This document shows positions 44,362 through 53,259 of a stretch of 64,000 nucleotides of DNA, piece after piece. This DNA comes from Microbacterium pumilum (GTDB taxonomy: Bacteria > Actinomycetota > Actinomycetes > Actinomycetales > Microbacteriaceae), in contig NZ_BAAAOH010000001.1 of assembly GCF_039530225.1 (NCBI RefSeq), positions 2,294,001 through 2,358,000 of the forward strand, given 5' to 3'. The notes beneath the pieces were generated by a model. It was given only the letters and a program-made list of their open reading frames with translations. It was not told the DNA's origin and searched no databases. Each line of letters begins with the position of its first letter. Position 1 is the first letter of the stretch. A program made the translations under genes and the position numbers.

Positions 44362-45987
44362 TCAGGTCGCCGCCGTCGGCAGGGTGTTCTCCTTCGGGCG
44401 TGGCAGCGGGACGTCGTCCGGGATGCCGCGCGAAGCGAGCAGCGACAGCAGCGCGAGGGCGATCAGCCCGAAGAACGCGATGCGGAGCGCCTCGAGCTGT
44501 GACTCGACGTAGACCCTCGTGAGCTCGGCGCTGTCCTCGGCGCTCAGGCCGGCTGCTGCGGCGATGTCGGGGACGGTCGACGCGGGCACGATATCGACCC
44601 CTTCGGAGGTCGCATCGCTCACGAGCGTGCGAACCTCCTCAGGCAGCGCACTCGTCGAAACCCCCGAAGCGAAGGATGTCGCCAGCGCGCCGATCAGGAT
44701 CGAGCCGATCAACGCGGTGCCGAGCGATGAGCCGAGGTTCTGGAACACGCCCTGCAGCCCGCCGACCTCGCTGGTGTCCTTCTCGGTGACGGCCGACATG
44801 TTCACGTTCCCGAGCTGCGAGGCGAGCAGGCCGAGCGCGGCCCCGGCCGTGAACATGCCGATGGCGAACAGCCAGCCCGACAGCTCCGGGTCGACGGCAC
44901 CGAGCAGCAGCACAGAGCTCGCCACCAGCACCCACTGGGCGATGAAGACGATGCGGCGGGGCGACCAGCGCGACGAGAGTCGGGTGCCGACGGCGGAGAA
45001 GAGGATCAGCGAGATCGAGAGCGGGAAGATCCGGATGCCGGTCTGCAGCGCGTCGAGTCCCAGGGTCATCTGCAGGTAGACCGGCATCATGAAGAAGAGC
45101 CCCGCCGTGATCGCATACTGCGCGCCCAGGACGCTGAGCCCGCTGCGGAGGCGGACGATCGAGAGCAGATCGACATGCACCAGCGGCTCCCGGCCCGCTT
45201 CGACGAGTCGGCGCTGACGACGGAAGAAGAGCACGAGCAGCACGAACCCGAGCAGCATGAACCACGCGGTCAGCGAGATGCCCAGCGGGGCGATCTCGAC
45301 GCCGTTGATCTCGGGCGAGTGCAGCGGCACGATCCACCCCCACACCTTGCTCTGCAGCATCCCCAACACCACGCCGACGAGTCCGAGGGCCGAGAGGATG
45401 ACGCTCAGCACGTCGATGCGGATGTGACGGCGCTCGCTCGTCTCGCCGATCCGTCCGGCGAAGATGACGACGATGATCATGATGACGACTTCGGCGATGA
45501 AGACATAGCGCCAGCTCAGGTACGTCGTCATGAAGCCGCCGATCAGGGGGCCGGCGGCGACTGCCGCGCCGGTGACAGCCCCGATGACGGCGAACGCGGT
45601 GATCCGGTCGCGCCCCTGATAGTTGTCGGCGATGAGGGCCGCGACGGCGGGAATCACGAGCACCGCGCCGAGGCCCTCGACGATCGACCAGCCGAGGAAC
45701 AGCACGGCCATGTTCGGAGCCAACGCGGTCGTGCCGGATCCGATCGCATAGATGATGGAGCCGATCACGAGCGCCCGCCGGCGGCCCCAGACGTCGCCGA
45801 GCTTGGCGCCGAGCAGCATCAGCGCGGCCATCGTCAGTGTGTAGAACGTGATCGCGGCCTGCATCGCTGTGACGCTGCTGTCGAGGTCCTCGACGACCGT
45901 CGAGATCGATACGTTCATGACCGTGCCGTCGAGCACCATCACGAACTGCGCCGCACCCAGGATCAGGACGACAAACCACTTCTTCAT
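44362..45987 (-). CDS. MFS transporter, DHA2 family (14-helix drug exporter type)
   Basis: 541 residues with about fourteen membrane segments. Motif A-like GAKLGDVWGRRRALVIG follows helix 2, and helix 1 has FVMVLDGTVMNVSIS, the signature of the 14-helix proton antiporters such as QacA/EmrB. It probably exports lipophilic or cationic compounds. A long external loop near residues 440-500 separates the last two helices. The GAGCC site before the ATG is weak. Divergent from the phosphate transporter gene; no regulator gene adjoins it. Confidence 0.9.
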   Translation of the reverse strand: MKKWFVVLILGAAQFVMVLDGTVMNVSISTVVEDLDSSVTAMQAAITFYTLTMAALMLLGAKLGDVWGRRRALVIGSIIYAIGSGTTALAPNMAVLFLGWSIVEGLGAVLVIPAVAALIADNYQGRDRITAFAVIGAVTGAAVAAGPLIGGFMTTYLSWRYVFIAEVVIMIIVVIFAGRIGETSERRHIRIDVLSVILSALGLVGVVLGMLQSKVWGWIVPLHSPEINGVEIAPLGISLTAWFMLLGFVLLVLFFRRQRRLVEAGREPLVHVDLLSIVRLRSGLSVLGAQYAITAGLFFMMPVYLQMTLGLDALQTGIRIFPLSISLILFSAVGTRLSSRWSPRRIVFIAQWVLVASSVLLLGAVDPELSGWLFAIGMFTAGAALGLLASQLGNVNMSAVTEKDTSEVGGLQGVFQNLGSSLGTALIGSILIGALATSFASGVSTSALPEEVRTLVSDATSEGVDIVPASTVPDIAAAAGLSAEDSAELTRVYVESQLEALRIAFFGLIALALLSLLASRGIPDDVPLPRPKENTLPTAAT

Positions 45988-46211
45988 TCACGGCTCGATT
46001 CTTCGTGCGCACGGCGAGGGGTGGCGCTGTCCGCTCATTCAATACCCTCGGTCAGGCTCCACGCGCGTCCGCCACGAGTTGACCGAAGGCGAGTGCGGTG
46101 TAAGGATTCTTCGTGGCCGGGTTACCGGTGCACGAAATCGCGGTGAACTGTTCGTTCGTCACGCCGATACCATCGGCACCCATTCCTAGCCTCACCCACG
46201 GAAAGCGAACG

Positions 46212-47504
46212 GTGGAAACCGTAGCCCTCACGCTCGCGCTCGTCATCGTACTGGCGCTGTTCTTCGACTTCACGAACGGCTTCCACGACACCGCCAATGC
46301 GATGGCGACGCCGATCGCCACGGGTGCGCTCAAGCCCAGGACCGCCGTCCTGATCGCGTCGATCCTGAACCTCGTCGGAGCGTTCCTGTCGACCGAGGTC
46401 GCGAAGACCATTTCGGGCGGGATCATCAAAGAGGATCAGATCTCGTCCGATCTGTTCCCCGCGATCATCTTCGCGGGGCTCATCGGCGCGATCACCTGGA
46501 ACATGTTCACCTGGCTGCTCGGGCTGCCGTCATCCTCTTCGCACGCATTGTTCGGCGGGCTCATCGGCGCCACGATCGTCGGCGTCGGCTACATGGCGAT
46601 CGACTTCAGCGTCGTGATGTCCAAGGTCATCCTCCCGGCGATCATCGCGCCACTCACAGCCGGGATCATCGCATTCACAGCGACCAAGATCGCCTACGTG
46701 ATCACCCGTCGCTACGACACCAAGCCCGACGGACGGGACGGATTCCGGATCGGTCAGATCTTCTCGTCGTCGCTCGTCGCCCTCGCGCACGGCACCAACG
46801 ATGCTCAGAAGACGATGGGTGTGATCACCCTGGCACTCATCACCGCCGGCTGGCAGTCGCCCGACGACACCGATCCGCAGACGTGGGTCATCATCGTCTG
46901 CGGTGTGACGATCGCCCTCGGCACGTACATGGGCGGATGGCGGATCATCCGCACGCTCGGCAAGGGTCTCACCGACGTGAAGCCGGCCCAGGGATTCTCG
47001 GCCGAGACTTCGACGGCGGCGACGATCCTGTCATCGAGCGCCCTGGGCTTCGCGCTCTCGACGACGCAGGTCGCGTCGGGCTCGGTGATCGGCTCCGGCC
47101 TCGGCCGGCGCGGGTCGATCGTGCGGTGGCGCACCGTCGGGCGCATCCTCGTCGGGTGGCTGTTCACCCTGCCCGCTGCCGGCGCTGTCGGTGCGGGTGC
47201 CGCCTTCATCGTGGTGTCGCTCGGCTTCTGGGGGATCGTTCTCGACACGGTCATCGCGGCCGGGATCGTCGCGGCCCTGTTCCTGCGCTCACGGCGCAAC
47301 AAGGTGACCGCGAGCAACGCCATGAGCGAGGTAGCGGAATCCGGCACCGCGATCAAGGTCAAGCGCAACCCACCGCCCACCCGCCGGCAGCGTGCGATCG
47401 CGCGCGAAGAGGCAAGAAGGCTCGCAGCGGCCGAGGCTGCGGCACGCAAGGCGGCCAAGTCCGGCAAACCCTCCGGTGATGGCACGAAGGGACCCGAACG
47501 ATGA
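46212..47504 (+). CDS. Pit-family low-affinity inorganic phosphate transporter
   Basis: 430 residues. Two PHO-4 halves: ALFFDFTNGFHDTANAMATPIATGAL near the N-terminus and ALAHGTNDAQKTMGVITLAL near residue 195 contain the paired GFHDTAN/GTNDAQ motifs of Pit permeases. About ten membrane segments; the C-terminal 60 residues are a charged cytoplasmic tail. The GTG at 46212 starts just before helix 1; earlier in-frame starts would add an unrelated stretch. It imports metal-phosphate with protons. The next gene overlaps by four bases. Confidence 0.93.
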   Translation: METVALTLALVIVLALFFDFTNGFHDTANAMATPIATGALKPRTAVLIASILNLVGAFLSTEVAKTISGGIIKEDQISSDLFPAIIFAGLIGAITWNMFTWLLGLPSSSSHALFGGLIGATIVGVGYMAIDFSVVMSKVILPAIIAPLTAGIIAFTATKIAYVITRRYDTKPDGRDGFRIGQIFSSSLVALAHGTNDAQKTMGVITLALITAGWQSPDDTDPQTWVIIVCGVTIALGTYMGGWRIIRTLGKGLTDVKPAQGFSAETSTAATILSSSALGFALSTTQVASGSVIGSGLGRRGSIVRWRTVGRILVGWLFTLPAAGAVGAGAAFIVVSLGFWGIVLDTVIAAGIVAALFLRSRRNKVTASNAMSEVAESGTAIKVKRNPPPTRRQRAIAREEARRLAAAEAAARKAAKSGKPSGDGTKGPER

Positions 47505-47833
47505 TCGTCATCAACTGGTTCGCATTCGTGCAGGTCTTCGCGGCCGCACTCCTCGCCTCCACCATCGTTGTGACCTTCTACTCGGTCGGGCTGCGACTTC
47601 TCGTGCGCGCCGGCCGCTCTCCGGTCGTGGCGCCCGCGGAGTTCACCGACGCCATCACGGTGATCTCCGAGAAGGAGGCCCGACGCGCCGAGAAGGCGGC
47701 GGCCAAGGCGGCGAAGAAGAGCCCGCTCACAGATGGGCAGAAGCGCCTCTCGCAGTACGCGGCCTATGGATGCTTCGCCGTGTGCGGTGCGGCCGTGCTC
47801 GGAGGCATCCTGCTGATCTTCTTCAACCACTGA
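47501..47833 (+). CDS. Small membrane protein coupled to the phosphate transporter
   Basis: 110 residues with two membrane segments (about 5-32 and 84-108) flanking a basic, Ala-Lys-rich middle (EKEARRAEKAAAKAAKKS). It starts inside the stop of the Pit gene (ATGA), so it is translated together with it. Its position suggests a Pit accessory or regulatory subunit; there is no recognised domain. Confidence 0.8.
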   Translation: MIVINWFAFVQVFAAALLASTIVVTFYSVGLRLLVRAGRSPVVAPAEFTDAITVISEKEARRAEKAAAKAAKKSPLTDGQKRLSQYAAYGCFAVCGAAVLGGILLIFFNH

Positions 47834-47857
47834 CCCGCGACGGGCCGAGATCGCAGG

Positions 47858-48577
47858 TCACTCGTCAGGGGCGAACTCGATCGAGTCGAAGACGGTGCGC
47901 GCCTCGTCTGTGAGAGACGCCGGGACGGTCCCGCTGTCCAGCACGGCCATGACGGCGCGTTCGCCATTCAAATCGACCACCCGGTACGTTTCATGCTCGG
48001 TCACGAGCGAGTGCCAGCGCGCGCAGTTGTCCGCTGAATCCGAGTGGAGGCAGATCTTCCTCTCGTCGCAGTCGTTGATATCGACGTCGCTCTCCACGGC
48101 GTGATCGAATTCGAGGCCGGGGATGCCGCCCACCATCACCTCGACGGGTGGGGTGGTCACTGTGGATGTCTGCGCCGCCATTGCTGCTGCGAAGGCCTCA
48201 GTGGACGGTCCGACTTCGGCGATCGCACCTTTCCACGAACACGCATCTGTCGGCACGTAGCCCGGCACCTGGAAGTTCACGGCGACGCCCGCTTCCTCCG
48301 AGATGGACTTGAACAGAAACCAGCCCCCGGATTCCCAGCCGCCGGGAACCGTGATCTCGAAGGGCACCGTGAAGCCTGTCACGAGGTATGTGCCGGGCTC
48401 GAGCTCGCCTGCCTCCGGCAGCGGTGCGGCCGCAGGACGCGGCGAGGTCGATGCCGGGGCGGGGCTGTCGGCGGCCGTGCACGCCGAAAGGGCGACGCAC
48501 GCCAGCAACGCGACGGCGACAGCCGATTTCGACGGTCCGCGATGGGCGGCGCTGGCGCGCCGGTTCGATGTCCACAT
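47858..48577 (-). CDS. Putative lipoprotein divergent from the BTAD regulator
   Basis: 239 residues. Signal peptide with lipobox LSAC (about residue 33), Pro-Ala-Ser linker, then a folded part with cysteines in TDACSWKG and NDCDERKICLHSDSADNCARWH, probably disulfide-bonded. No known family. The ATG has an AGAGGACC site. It is divergent from the large BTAD-NTPase-WD40 regulator, with the array of 11-base-spaced repeats between them, so it may be a target of that regulator. Confidence 0.78.
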   Translation of the reverse strand: MWTSNRRASAAHRGPSKSAVAVALLACVALSACTAADSPAPASTSPRPAAAPLPEAGELEPGTYLVTGFTVPFEITVPGGWESGGWFLFKSISEEAGVAVNFQVPGYVPTDACSWKGAIAEVGPSTEAFAAAMAAQTSTVTTPPVEVMVGGIPGLEFDHAVESDVDINDCDERKICLHSDSADNCARWHSLVTEHETYRVVDLNGERAVMAVLDSGTVPASLTDEARTVFDSIEFAPDE

Positions 48578-48637
48578 GTCCGGTCCTCTCGTTCGATCGT
48601 GCAGCGCGGCGGCTGCTCGATCAGTGAAGGACTCCCC

Positions 48638-48687
48638 GATATCATCACGATACCGGCGCCCTGGTGGTGCGTATCAGTCCGATATCA
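48638..48687. promoter_or_regulatory. SARP-type direct repeat array
   Basis: Heptamers GATATCA (48638), GATACCG (48649), CGTATCA (48670) and GATATCA (48681). The first and last pairs are each spaced by exactly 11 bases; the inner distance is 21. Heptameric direct repeats at 11-base spacing are the usual target of BTAD/SARP winged-helix domains. A TTGACG at 48694-48699 may be the -35 element of the regulator gene. Confidence 0.6.
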
Positions 48688-48728
48688 GCGGTCTTGACGG
48701 ACGTCGGAGTCGGGCGCACAGTGACGTC

Positions 48729-51700
48729 ATGCAGGTGCGCGTTCTTGGAGCGCTGACACTCGACGACGGCCGCATCACGCTGGCGCCGCGCGATCGCGCT
48801 GTGATGGGTGCGCTCATCGTGCGCCTGGGGACATCCGTTTCCGTGCAGTCCCTTGCGTCGGCGCTCTGGGGCGATGATCCGCCCGCCTCATGGTCGCATG
48901 TCATTCCGGGGTGCATCATGCGGTTGCGCCGTCTCATCGCACCGGTCCAGATCGAGACGACCCCACTCGGATATCGACTGGTTCCGGAACACGTCGAGGT
49001 CGACTCCGAGCAGTTCGAGCAACTCGTCACGCAGGGTGCGAAGCACCTCAAAGTCGGTGAGCCCGAGCGCGCCGCGCACGCGCTCGGCGACGCGCTTACG
49101 CTGTGGCGGGGCGAACCTTTCGCCGACTTGGCCGACTGGGAGCCGGCTCGGATCGCCTCGGGGCGTCTGGAGGAGATGCGTCTCGCGGTGGAGGAACTGC
49201 TCCTCGATGCGCGTCTGCAGGCGGGTGAGGTTCATGAGGTCGCCGCGCTTGCGCGCGCCCGCGTCGCCGAGGCGCCCCTTCGTGAGCGTCGCTGGGTCGT
49301 CCTGAGCGTGGCGCAGTACCGCCAGGGCCGGCAAGCCGATGCGCTGGCCACCGTGCGGAGGGCCCGTGGCCTGCTGGCCGCCGAGCTCGGACTCGACCCG
49401 TGCAGGGAGCTCACTGAGTTGGAGCAGGCGATCCTCCAGCAGGATCCCTCGCTCCTGACCGACCGGGTTTTCCGAGCGGCGAGCCCCGCCTGTCCCTACT
49501 TCGGGCTTCCTCCCGCAGGCGTGCGGGACGCGGAGTGGTACTTCGGTCGCGAGCAGGAGCTGATCAGGGCGGTGCAGGCAGTCGAGGAGCATGGTGTGCT
49601 TCTCGTCGCCGGCTCATCGGGCGTGGGCAAGTCATCATTCGTCAGGGCCGGGATCGGAGCCCAGTTCATCGCGCGCGGCCGCCAGGTCGCGATAGTGACG
49701 CCCGGCGAGCACCCGGTCGATGCGCTTCGCGATGTCGATCTCCCGCTCGGAGAGACGTTGCTCATCGTCGATCAATGCGAGCAGGCGTTCAGCGCGAACG
49801 ACCCCGCCGAGATCCGGGAGTTCTTCGACGCACTGTCGCTGATGGTCTTCCGCGGCATGCTCGTCGTCGCCATCCGCGCCGACTGTCTCGGCGACCTGGC
49901 CGATCACGAAGGCTTCGCCCAGATCATCCAATCGCACATGCTGATGCTCACCGCGCTCGGCCGCGACGGGATCCGGGCGGTGATCGAGAAGCCTGCAGAG
50001 CAGGCCGGGCTCATCCTGGAGCCGGGTCTCGTCGAGATCCTGGTCCGCGACGCCGACGGGCGAAACCTTCCGCTGCTGTCCCACGCCCTGCGCCAGGTGT
50101 GGTCACGTCGTGAGGGCCGGGTCATGACCGTCGACGGGTACCAGGCTTCAGGGGAGATCGACGGTGCCGTCGCGAAAACCGCGGAGCAGGTCTACGCCGC
50201 ACTTTCGGATGACGGCGCACGGCTGCTGCGCGACATCCTGTTGCGACTCGTCGAGGCGTCCGCGGATGGAGCGGTCGTCTCCCGTCGGATCGAGCGCACA
50301 CGGATTGAAATCGACGACGCGCACGCGCAGATCGTCGATCGGCTGGTCGACGCACGCCTGCTCACGACCGATGAGGAGTCGGTGCAGCTCTCGCACGAAG
50401 CGCTCGCGCGTGAGTGGCCGCGATTGAAGGAGTGGCTCGCCGATGATGTCGAGGGCCAGCGGATCATGCGGCACCTCGGATCGGCGGCCGTCGCGTGGGA
50501 TGCGATGGAGCGACCCGACAGCGAGCTCTACCGCGGCGGCCGGCTGACGACTGCCCAGCACTGGCGGGATGCGGGCGACCCAGCACTGACGGTGGTCGAG
50601 CGCGAGTTCCTCGACGCGTCCGCTGCGCTCGAGACCGCGGGACTCGCGGCCGCTCAGCGACAGCTGCGCAAAGAGCGCCGCATGGTGCGCAGATTGTCCT
50701 GGGTGTCCGTCGGCGCGGCCGCGCTCGCGGTTGTCGCCCTGACGGCAGGCCTTCTCGCGGGGTCTCAGGCGAACCTCGCCGGGGAGCGCGCGACCGAGGC
50801 AGAGGCGCGTCGCGTGGCCGCGATCGCCCTGCAGGAGTCTGAGTTCGATCGCGCGCTGCTCCTCGCGGTGGAGGCCATCCGACTCTGGGACAGTGCAGAG
50901 ACGCGGGTCAACCTCTTGCGTGTCTTCTCGCGCGCACCCCGTCTCACGAGCATCCTCCGCATCCCGGGGGACGGGGTGACCGCCGCGAGCATGTCGCTCG
51001 CGGAGGACGGGACCCGAGCATCGGTGATCGACAGCGACGACGACGTGCGTCTGTTCGACCTCGACGGGCGATCGCAGCTCGGCGAGTACTCGCCGTTCGG
51101 AGGGATGTTGACCACTTCTGCGATTCATCCCGTTTCGGGCGCCGTGGCGGTCAGCCAGACTCTTGGCCTCTGCACCAATCTCCACTGCGATCGCGGGCGA
51201 ACGGCGGAGATCGATCTCGCGGGCGCGGGTCGCTCGAGCCTCACGGACTACGTGGGGCTCGAGGAAGTTGCGGCGGACGTCGAGTACTCGGCGGACGGAT
51301 CGATGTTGGCGGCGCTCGCGGTGTCGCTGCGGTTCGACTCATCCGGGAGGGTGGCTCTCTGGCGGGACGACTCCCGAGAACCCGCGAGCCCGATACTCCT
51401 TGATCTCGGCGCGCGCGGTTCCGAACTTTCCAACCCAGCCGGGTGGGCCGGGCAGTTCGGGGCGGTGAAGTTCTCGCCGGACGGCAGCAGGCTGTACGCC
51501 AGTCGACTCGGACCGACCGTGGTGTTCGGGACGGCCTCAGGTGAGGAGCTTCAACGGATCCCCGGAAACGGAGTGCTGGCGGTGAGTCCGGACGGCGATC
51601 GGATCGCGGTGCGAGACGGCACGCTCGCGGTGCGCATCGTCGACCCCTCCGGTGCTGCCGCACCCATCACCATCTCGCTGACCTCCTTCCCGACTGTGGC

Positions 51701-52127
51701 CGACTTCAGCCCTGACGGTCGTCAGCTGGCGATCGCGAACGATGCCGCTGTCGTCGTGGCGAGCGCCGGGACCGGCGAGACCGCAGAGACTCTGCGCGCG
51801 CACGACGGCACGGTCACAGCGGTCGAATTCCGGCCGACCGGCGAGCTGGTGACCGCCGGGGCGGACGGCGCGATCATCACGTGGGATCTCGGCGACTGGT
51901 CGGCGGCCTTCCGCACCGACATGCTCATCCGCCAGAAGACGTTCGTCGTCGAACCCGATGAGCGCACGCTCATGATTGAACCGCCTGACGGGCCGAACCA
52001 GCTGATCATCGCCGAGCCGGGCGCCTGGGAGGAGCGCGCATGTCGGATCGCCGCACGAGCACTCACCGAGCAGGAGTGGGGGGAGCTGATAGGGGCTCGG
52101 CCCTACGCGCCGGCGTGCCGCGATTGA
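48729..52127 (+). CDS. BTAD (SARP-type) transcriptional regulator with nSTAND NTPase and C-terminal WD40-like propeller
   Basis: 1132 residues. Residues about 1-90 are an OmpR-like winged helix (MQVRVLGALTLDDGRITLAPRDRAVMGAL), 95-250 the bacterial transcriptional activation domain (DSEQFEQL, LTLWRGEPFADL, ALATVRRARGLLAAELGLDP), about 285-640 a STAND NTPase with Walker A GSSGVGKSS and Walker B LLIVDQCEQAF, about 656-680 a strong hydrophobic segment, then about 400 residues of propeller repeats (VEYSADGSMLA, VKFSPDGSRLY, ADFSPDGRQLA, VEFRPTGELVTAGADGAIITWDL). AfsR-like layout. The hydrophobic segment may anchor it to the membrane, unusual for a DNA-binding activator. The start ATG follows the repeat array. 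Confidence 0.88.
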   Translation: MQVRVLGALTLDDGRITLAPRDRAVMGALIVRLGTSVSVQSLASALWGDDPPASWSHVIPGCIMRLRRLIAPVQIETTPLGYRLVPEHVEVDSEQFEQLVTQGAKHLKVGEPERAAHALGDALTLWRGEPFADLADWEPARIASGRLEEMRLAVEELLLDARLQAGEVHEVAALARARVAEAPLRERRWVVLSVAQYRQGRQADALATVRRARGLLAAELGLDPCRELTELEQAILQQDPSLLTDRVFRAASPACPYFGLPPAGVRDAEWYFGREQELIRAVQAVEEHGVLLVAGSSGVGKSSFVRAGIGAQFIARGRQVAIVTPGEHPVDALRDVDLPLGETLLIVDQCEQAFSANDPAEIREFFDALSLMVFRGMLVVAIRADCLGDLADHEGFAQIIQSHMLMLTALGRDGIRAVIEKPAEQAGLILEPGLVEILVRDADGRNLPLLSHALRQVWSRREGRVMTVDGYQASGEIDGAVAKTAEQVYAALSDDGARLLRDILLRLVEASADGAVVSRRIERTRIEIDDAHAQIVDRLVDARLLTTDEESVQLSHEALAREWPRLKEWLADDVEGQRIMRHLGSAAVAWDAMERPDSELYRGGRLTTAQHWRDAGDPALTVVEREFLDASAALETAGLAAAQRQLRKERRMVRRLSWVSVGAAALAVVALTAGLLAGSQANLAGERATEAEARRVAAIALQESEFDRALLLAVEAIRLWDSAETRVNLLRVFSRAPRLTSILRIPGDGVTAASMSLAEDGTRASVIDSDDDVRLFDLDGRSQLGEYSPFGGMLTTSAIHPVSGAVAVSQTLGLCTNLHCDRGRTAEIDLAGAGRSSLTDYVGLEEVAADVEYSADGSMLAALAVSLRFDSSGRVALWRDDSREPASPILLDLGARGSELSNPAGWAGQFGAVKFSPDGSRLYASRLGPTVVFGTASGEELQRIPGNGVLAVSPDGDRIAVRDGTLAVRIVDPSGAAAPITISLTSFPTVADFSPDGRQLAIANDAAVVVASAGTGETAETLRAHDGTVTAVEFRPTGELVTAGADGAIITWDLGDWSAAFRTDMLIRQKTFVVEPDERTLMIEPPDGPNQLIIAEPGAWEERACRIAARALTEQEWGELIGARPYAPACRD

Positions 52128-52158
52128 CGACCACCGCATCCGCGTCCAGCCCCCCCAA

Positions 52159-52164
52159 TAGACT
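52159..52164 (+). promoter_or_regulatory. -10 box of a leaderless promoter for the phosphoesterase gene
   Basis: TAGACT, six bases before the ATG at 52171. Confidence 0.55.
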
Positions 52165-52170
52165 CAGGGC

Positions 52171-53130
52171 ATGGTCCCCAGGCCCCCTCCAGGCACCGGC
52201 GCCTCCCGGCGCGTGGATCCGGCCGCGTCCGTGCAGTTCGGCCAGTATCCGCCCGCGCGGCGCACCCTGTTGCACCTGAGCGATACCCACCTCCTGGGTG
52301 GCAATCGCCCGCTCGGCGGGCGCTACGACACCGCCCAGAACCTTCATCGAACGCTCGAAGCGGTCGAGCGGGTCGGCATCCGTCCCGATGCCATCGTGTT
52401 CACGGGCGACTTGACCGACCTCGGCGAACCTGAGGCGTATCGTGCGCTGCGTGAGGCGGTCGAGCCGGTCGCCACGCGACTCGGCGCGCCGGTCGTCTGG
52501 GTCGCGGGCAATCATGACGAACGCCCGGCGCTGCGCCGTGAGGTTCTTGGGCTCGAGCCGACTGAGGAGCCGGTTGTCGGCGTGTGGGATCTCGCTGGCC
52601 TCCGCCTCGTGGCGCTCGACACGTCGGTTCCGGGGTGGCATCACGGCGACCTCGACGAGGGGCAGCTCGGGTGGCTGCGCAGCATCCTGGCCACGCCGTC
52701 CCCCCTCGGCACGATCCTCGCGATGCATCATCCGCCGTTGCCGTCGCACGTTCCACTGTTCGACATCCTCGAGTTGCGCGACCAGGGTCGGCTCGCCACG
52801 GCGATCGCCGGCACCGATGTGAGGGCGATCCTTGCGGGTCATCTGCACTACTCGACGAGCGGCACTTTCGTGGGCGTGCCCGTGAGCGTCGCCGCGGCGA
52901 CCTGCTACACGATGAACCTCGCCCGCCCCGCGGCAGAGGTGAATGGCATGGATGCGGGCCAGTCCTTCCACCTCGTCCATGTTTACGACGACACGATCAC
53001 GCACGCGGTCGTGCCCGTGGTCGATGCGCCGACCGGCGACTTCTTCTCCGAGGAGTGGGTCGCGAGGATGGCGGCTCTGTCGCCGCAGGAGCGCCTGGAG
53101 GCGTTCTCGCGCAAGCCCATCGTTCCCTGA
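52171..53130 (+). CDS. Calcineurin-like metallophosphoesterase, CpdA/GpdQ type
   Basis: 319 residues. All five metal-binding blocks of the class III cyclic nucleotide phosphodiesterase family are visible: LLHLSDTHLL (D-X-H), FTGDLTDLG (GD), VAGNHDER (GNHD), MHHPP (H) and AGHLHYS (GHXH). Likely substrates are 3',5'-cAMP or glycerophosphodiesters; the sequence cannot decide. The long N-terminal Pro-rich stretch before the first block is not conserved, but the start is supported by the leaderless TAGACT box. Confidence 0.92.
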   Translation: MVPRPPPGTGASRRVDPAASVQFGQYPPARRTLLHLSDTHLLGGNRPLGGRYDTAQNLHRTLEAVERVGIRPDAIVFTGDLTDLGEPEAYRALREAVEPVATRLGAPVVWVAGNHDERPALRREVLGLEPTEEPVVGVWDLAGLRLVALDTSVPGWHHGDLDEGQLGWLRSILATPSPLGTILAMHHPPLPSHVPLFDILELRDQGRLATAIAGTDVRAILAGHLHYSTSGTFVGVPVSVAAATCYTMNLARPAAEVNGMDAGQSFHLVHVYDDTITHAVVPVVDAPTGDFFSEEWVARMAALSPQERLEAFSRKPIVP

Positions 53131-53259
53131 TCGGCTCGTCGCCCCCTCGTACACCCAGGGTTGCGCGTTGTACGTCGCGTACACCGCGAGCGGTCGGGGC
53201 CGCGAGTAGTCTCGGAGCATCCCCCTGCACATCGCTGTGACCCACAAGGACTGGCATCA

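Noticed and set aside
46130..46211. PHO box in front of the Pit transporter
   Set aside because: A single GGTGAAC is present but no second unit at an 11-base distance.
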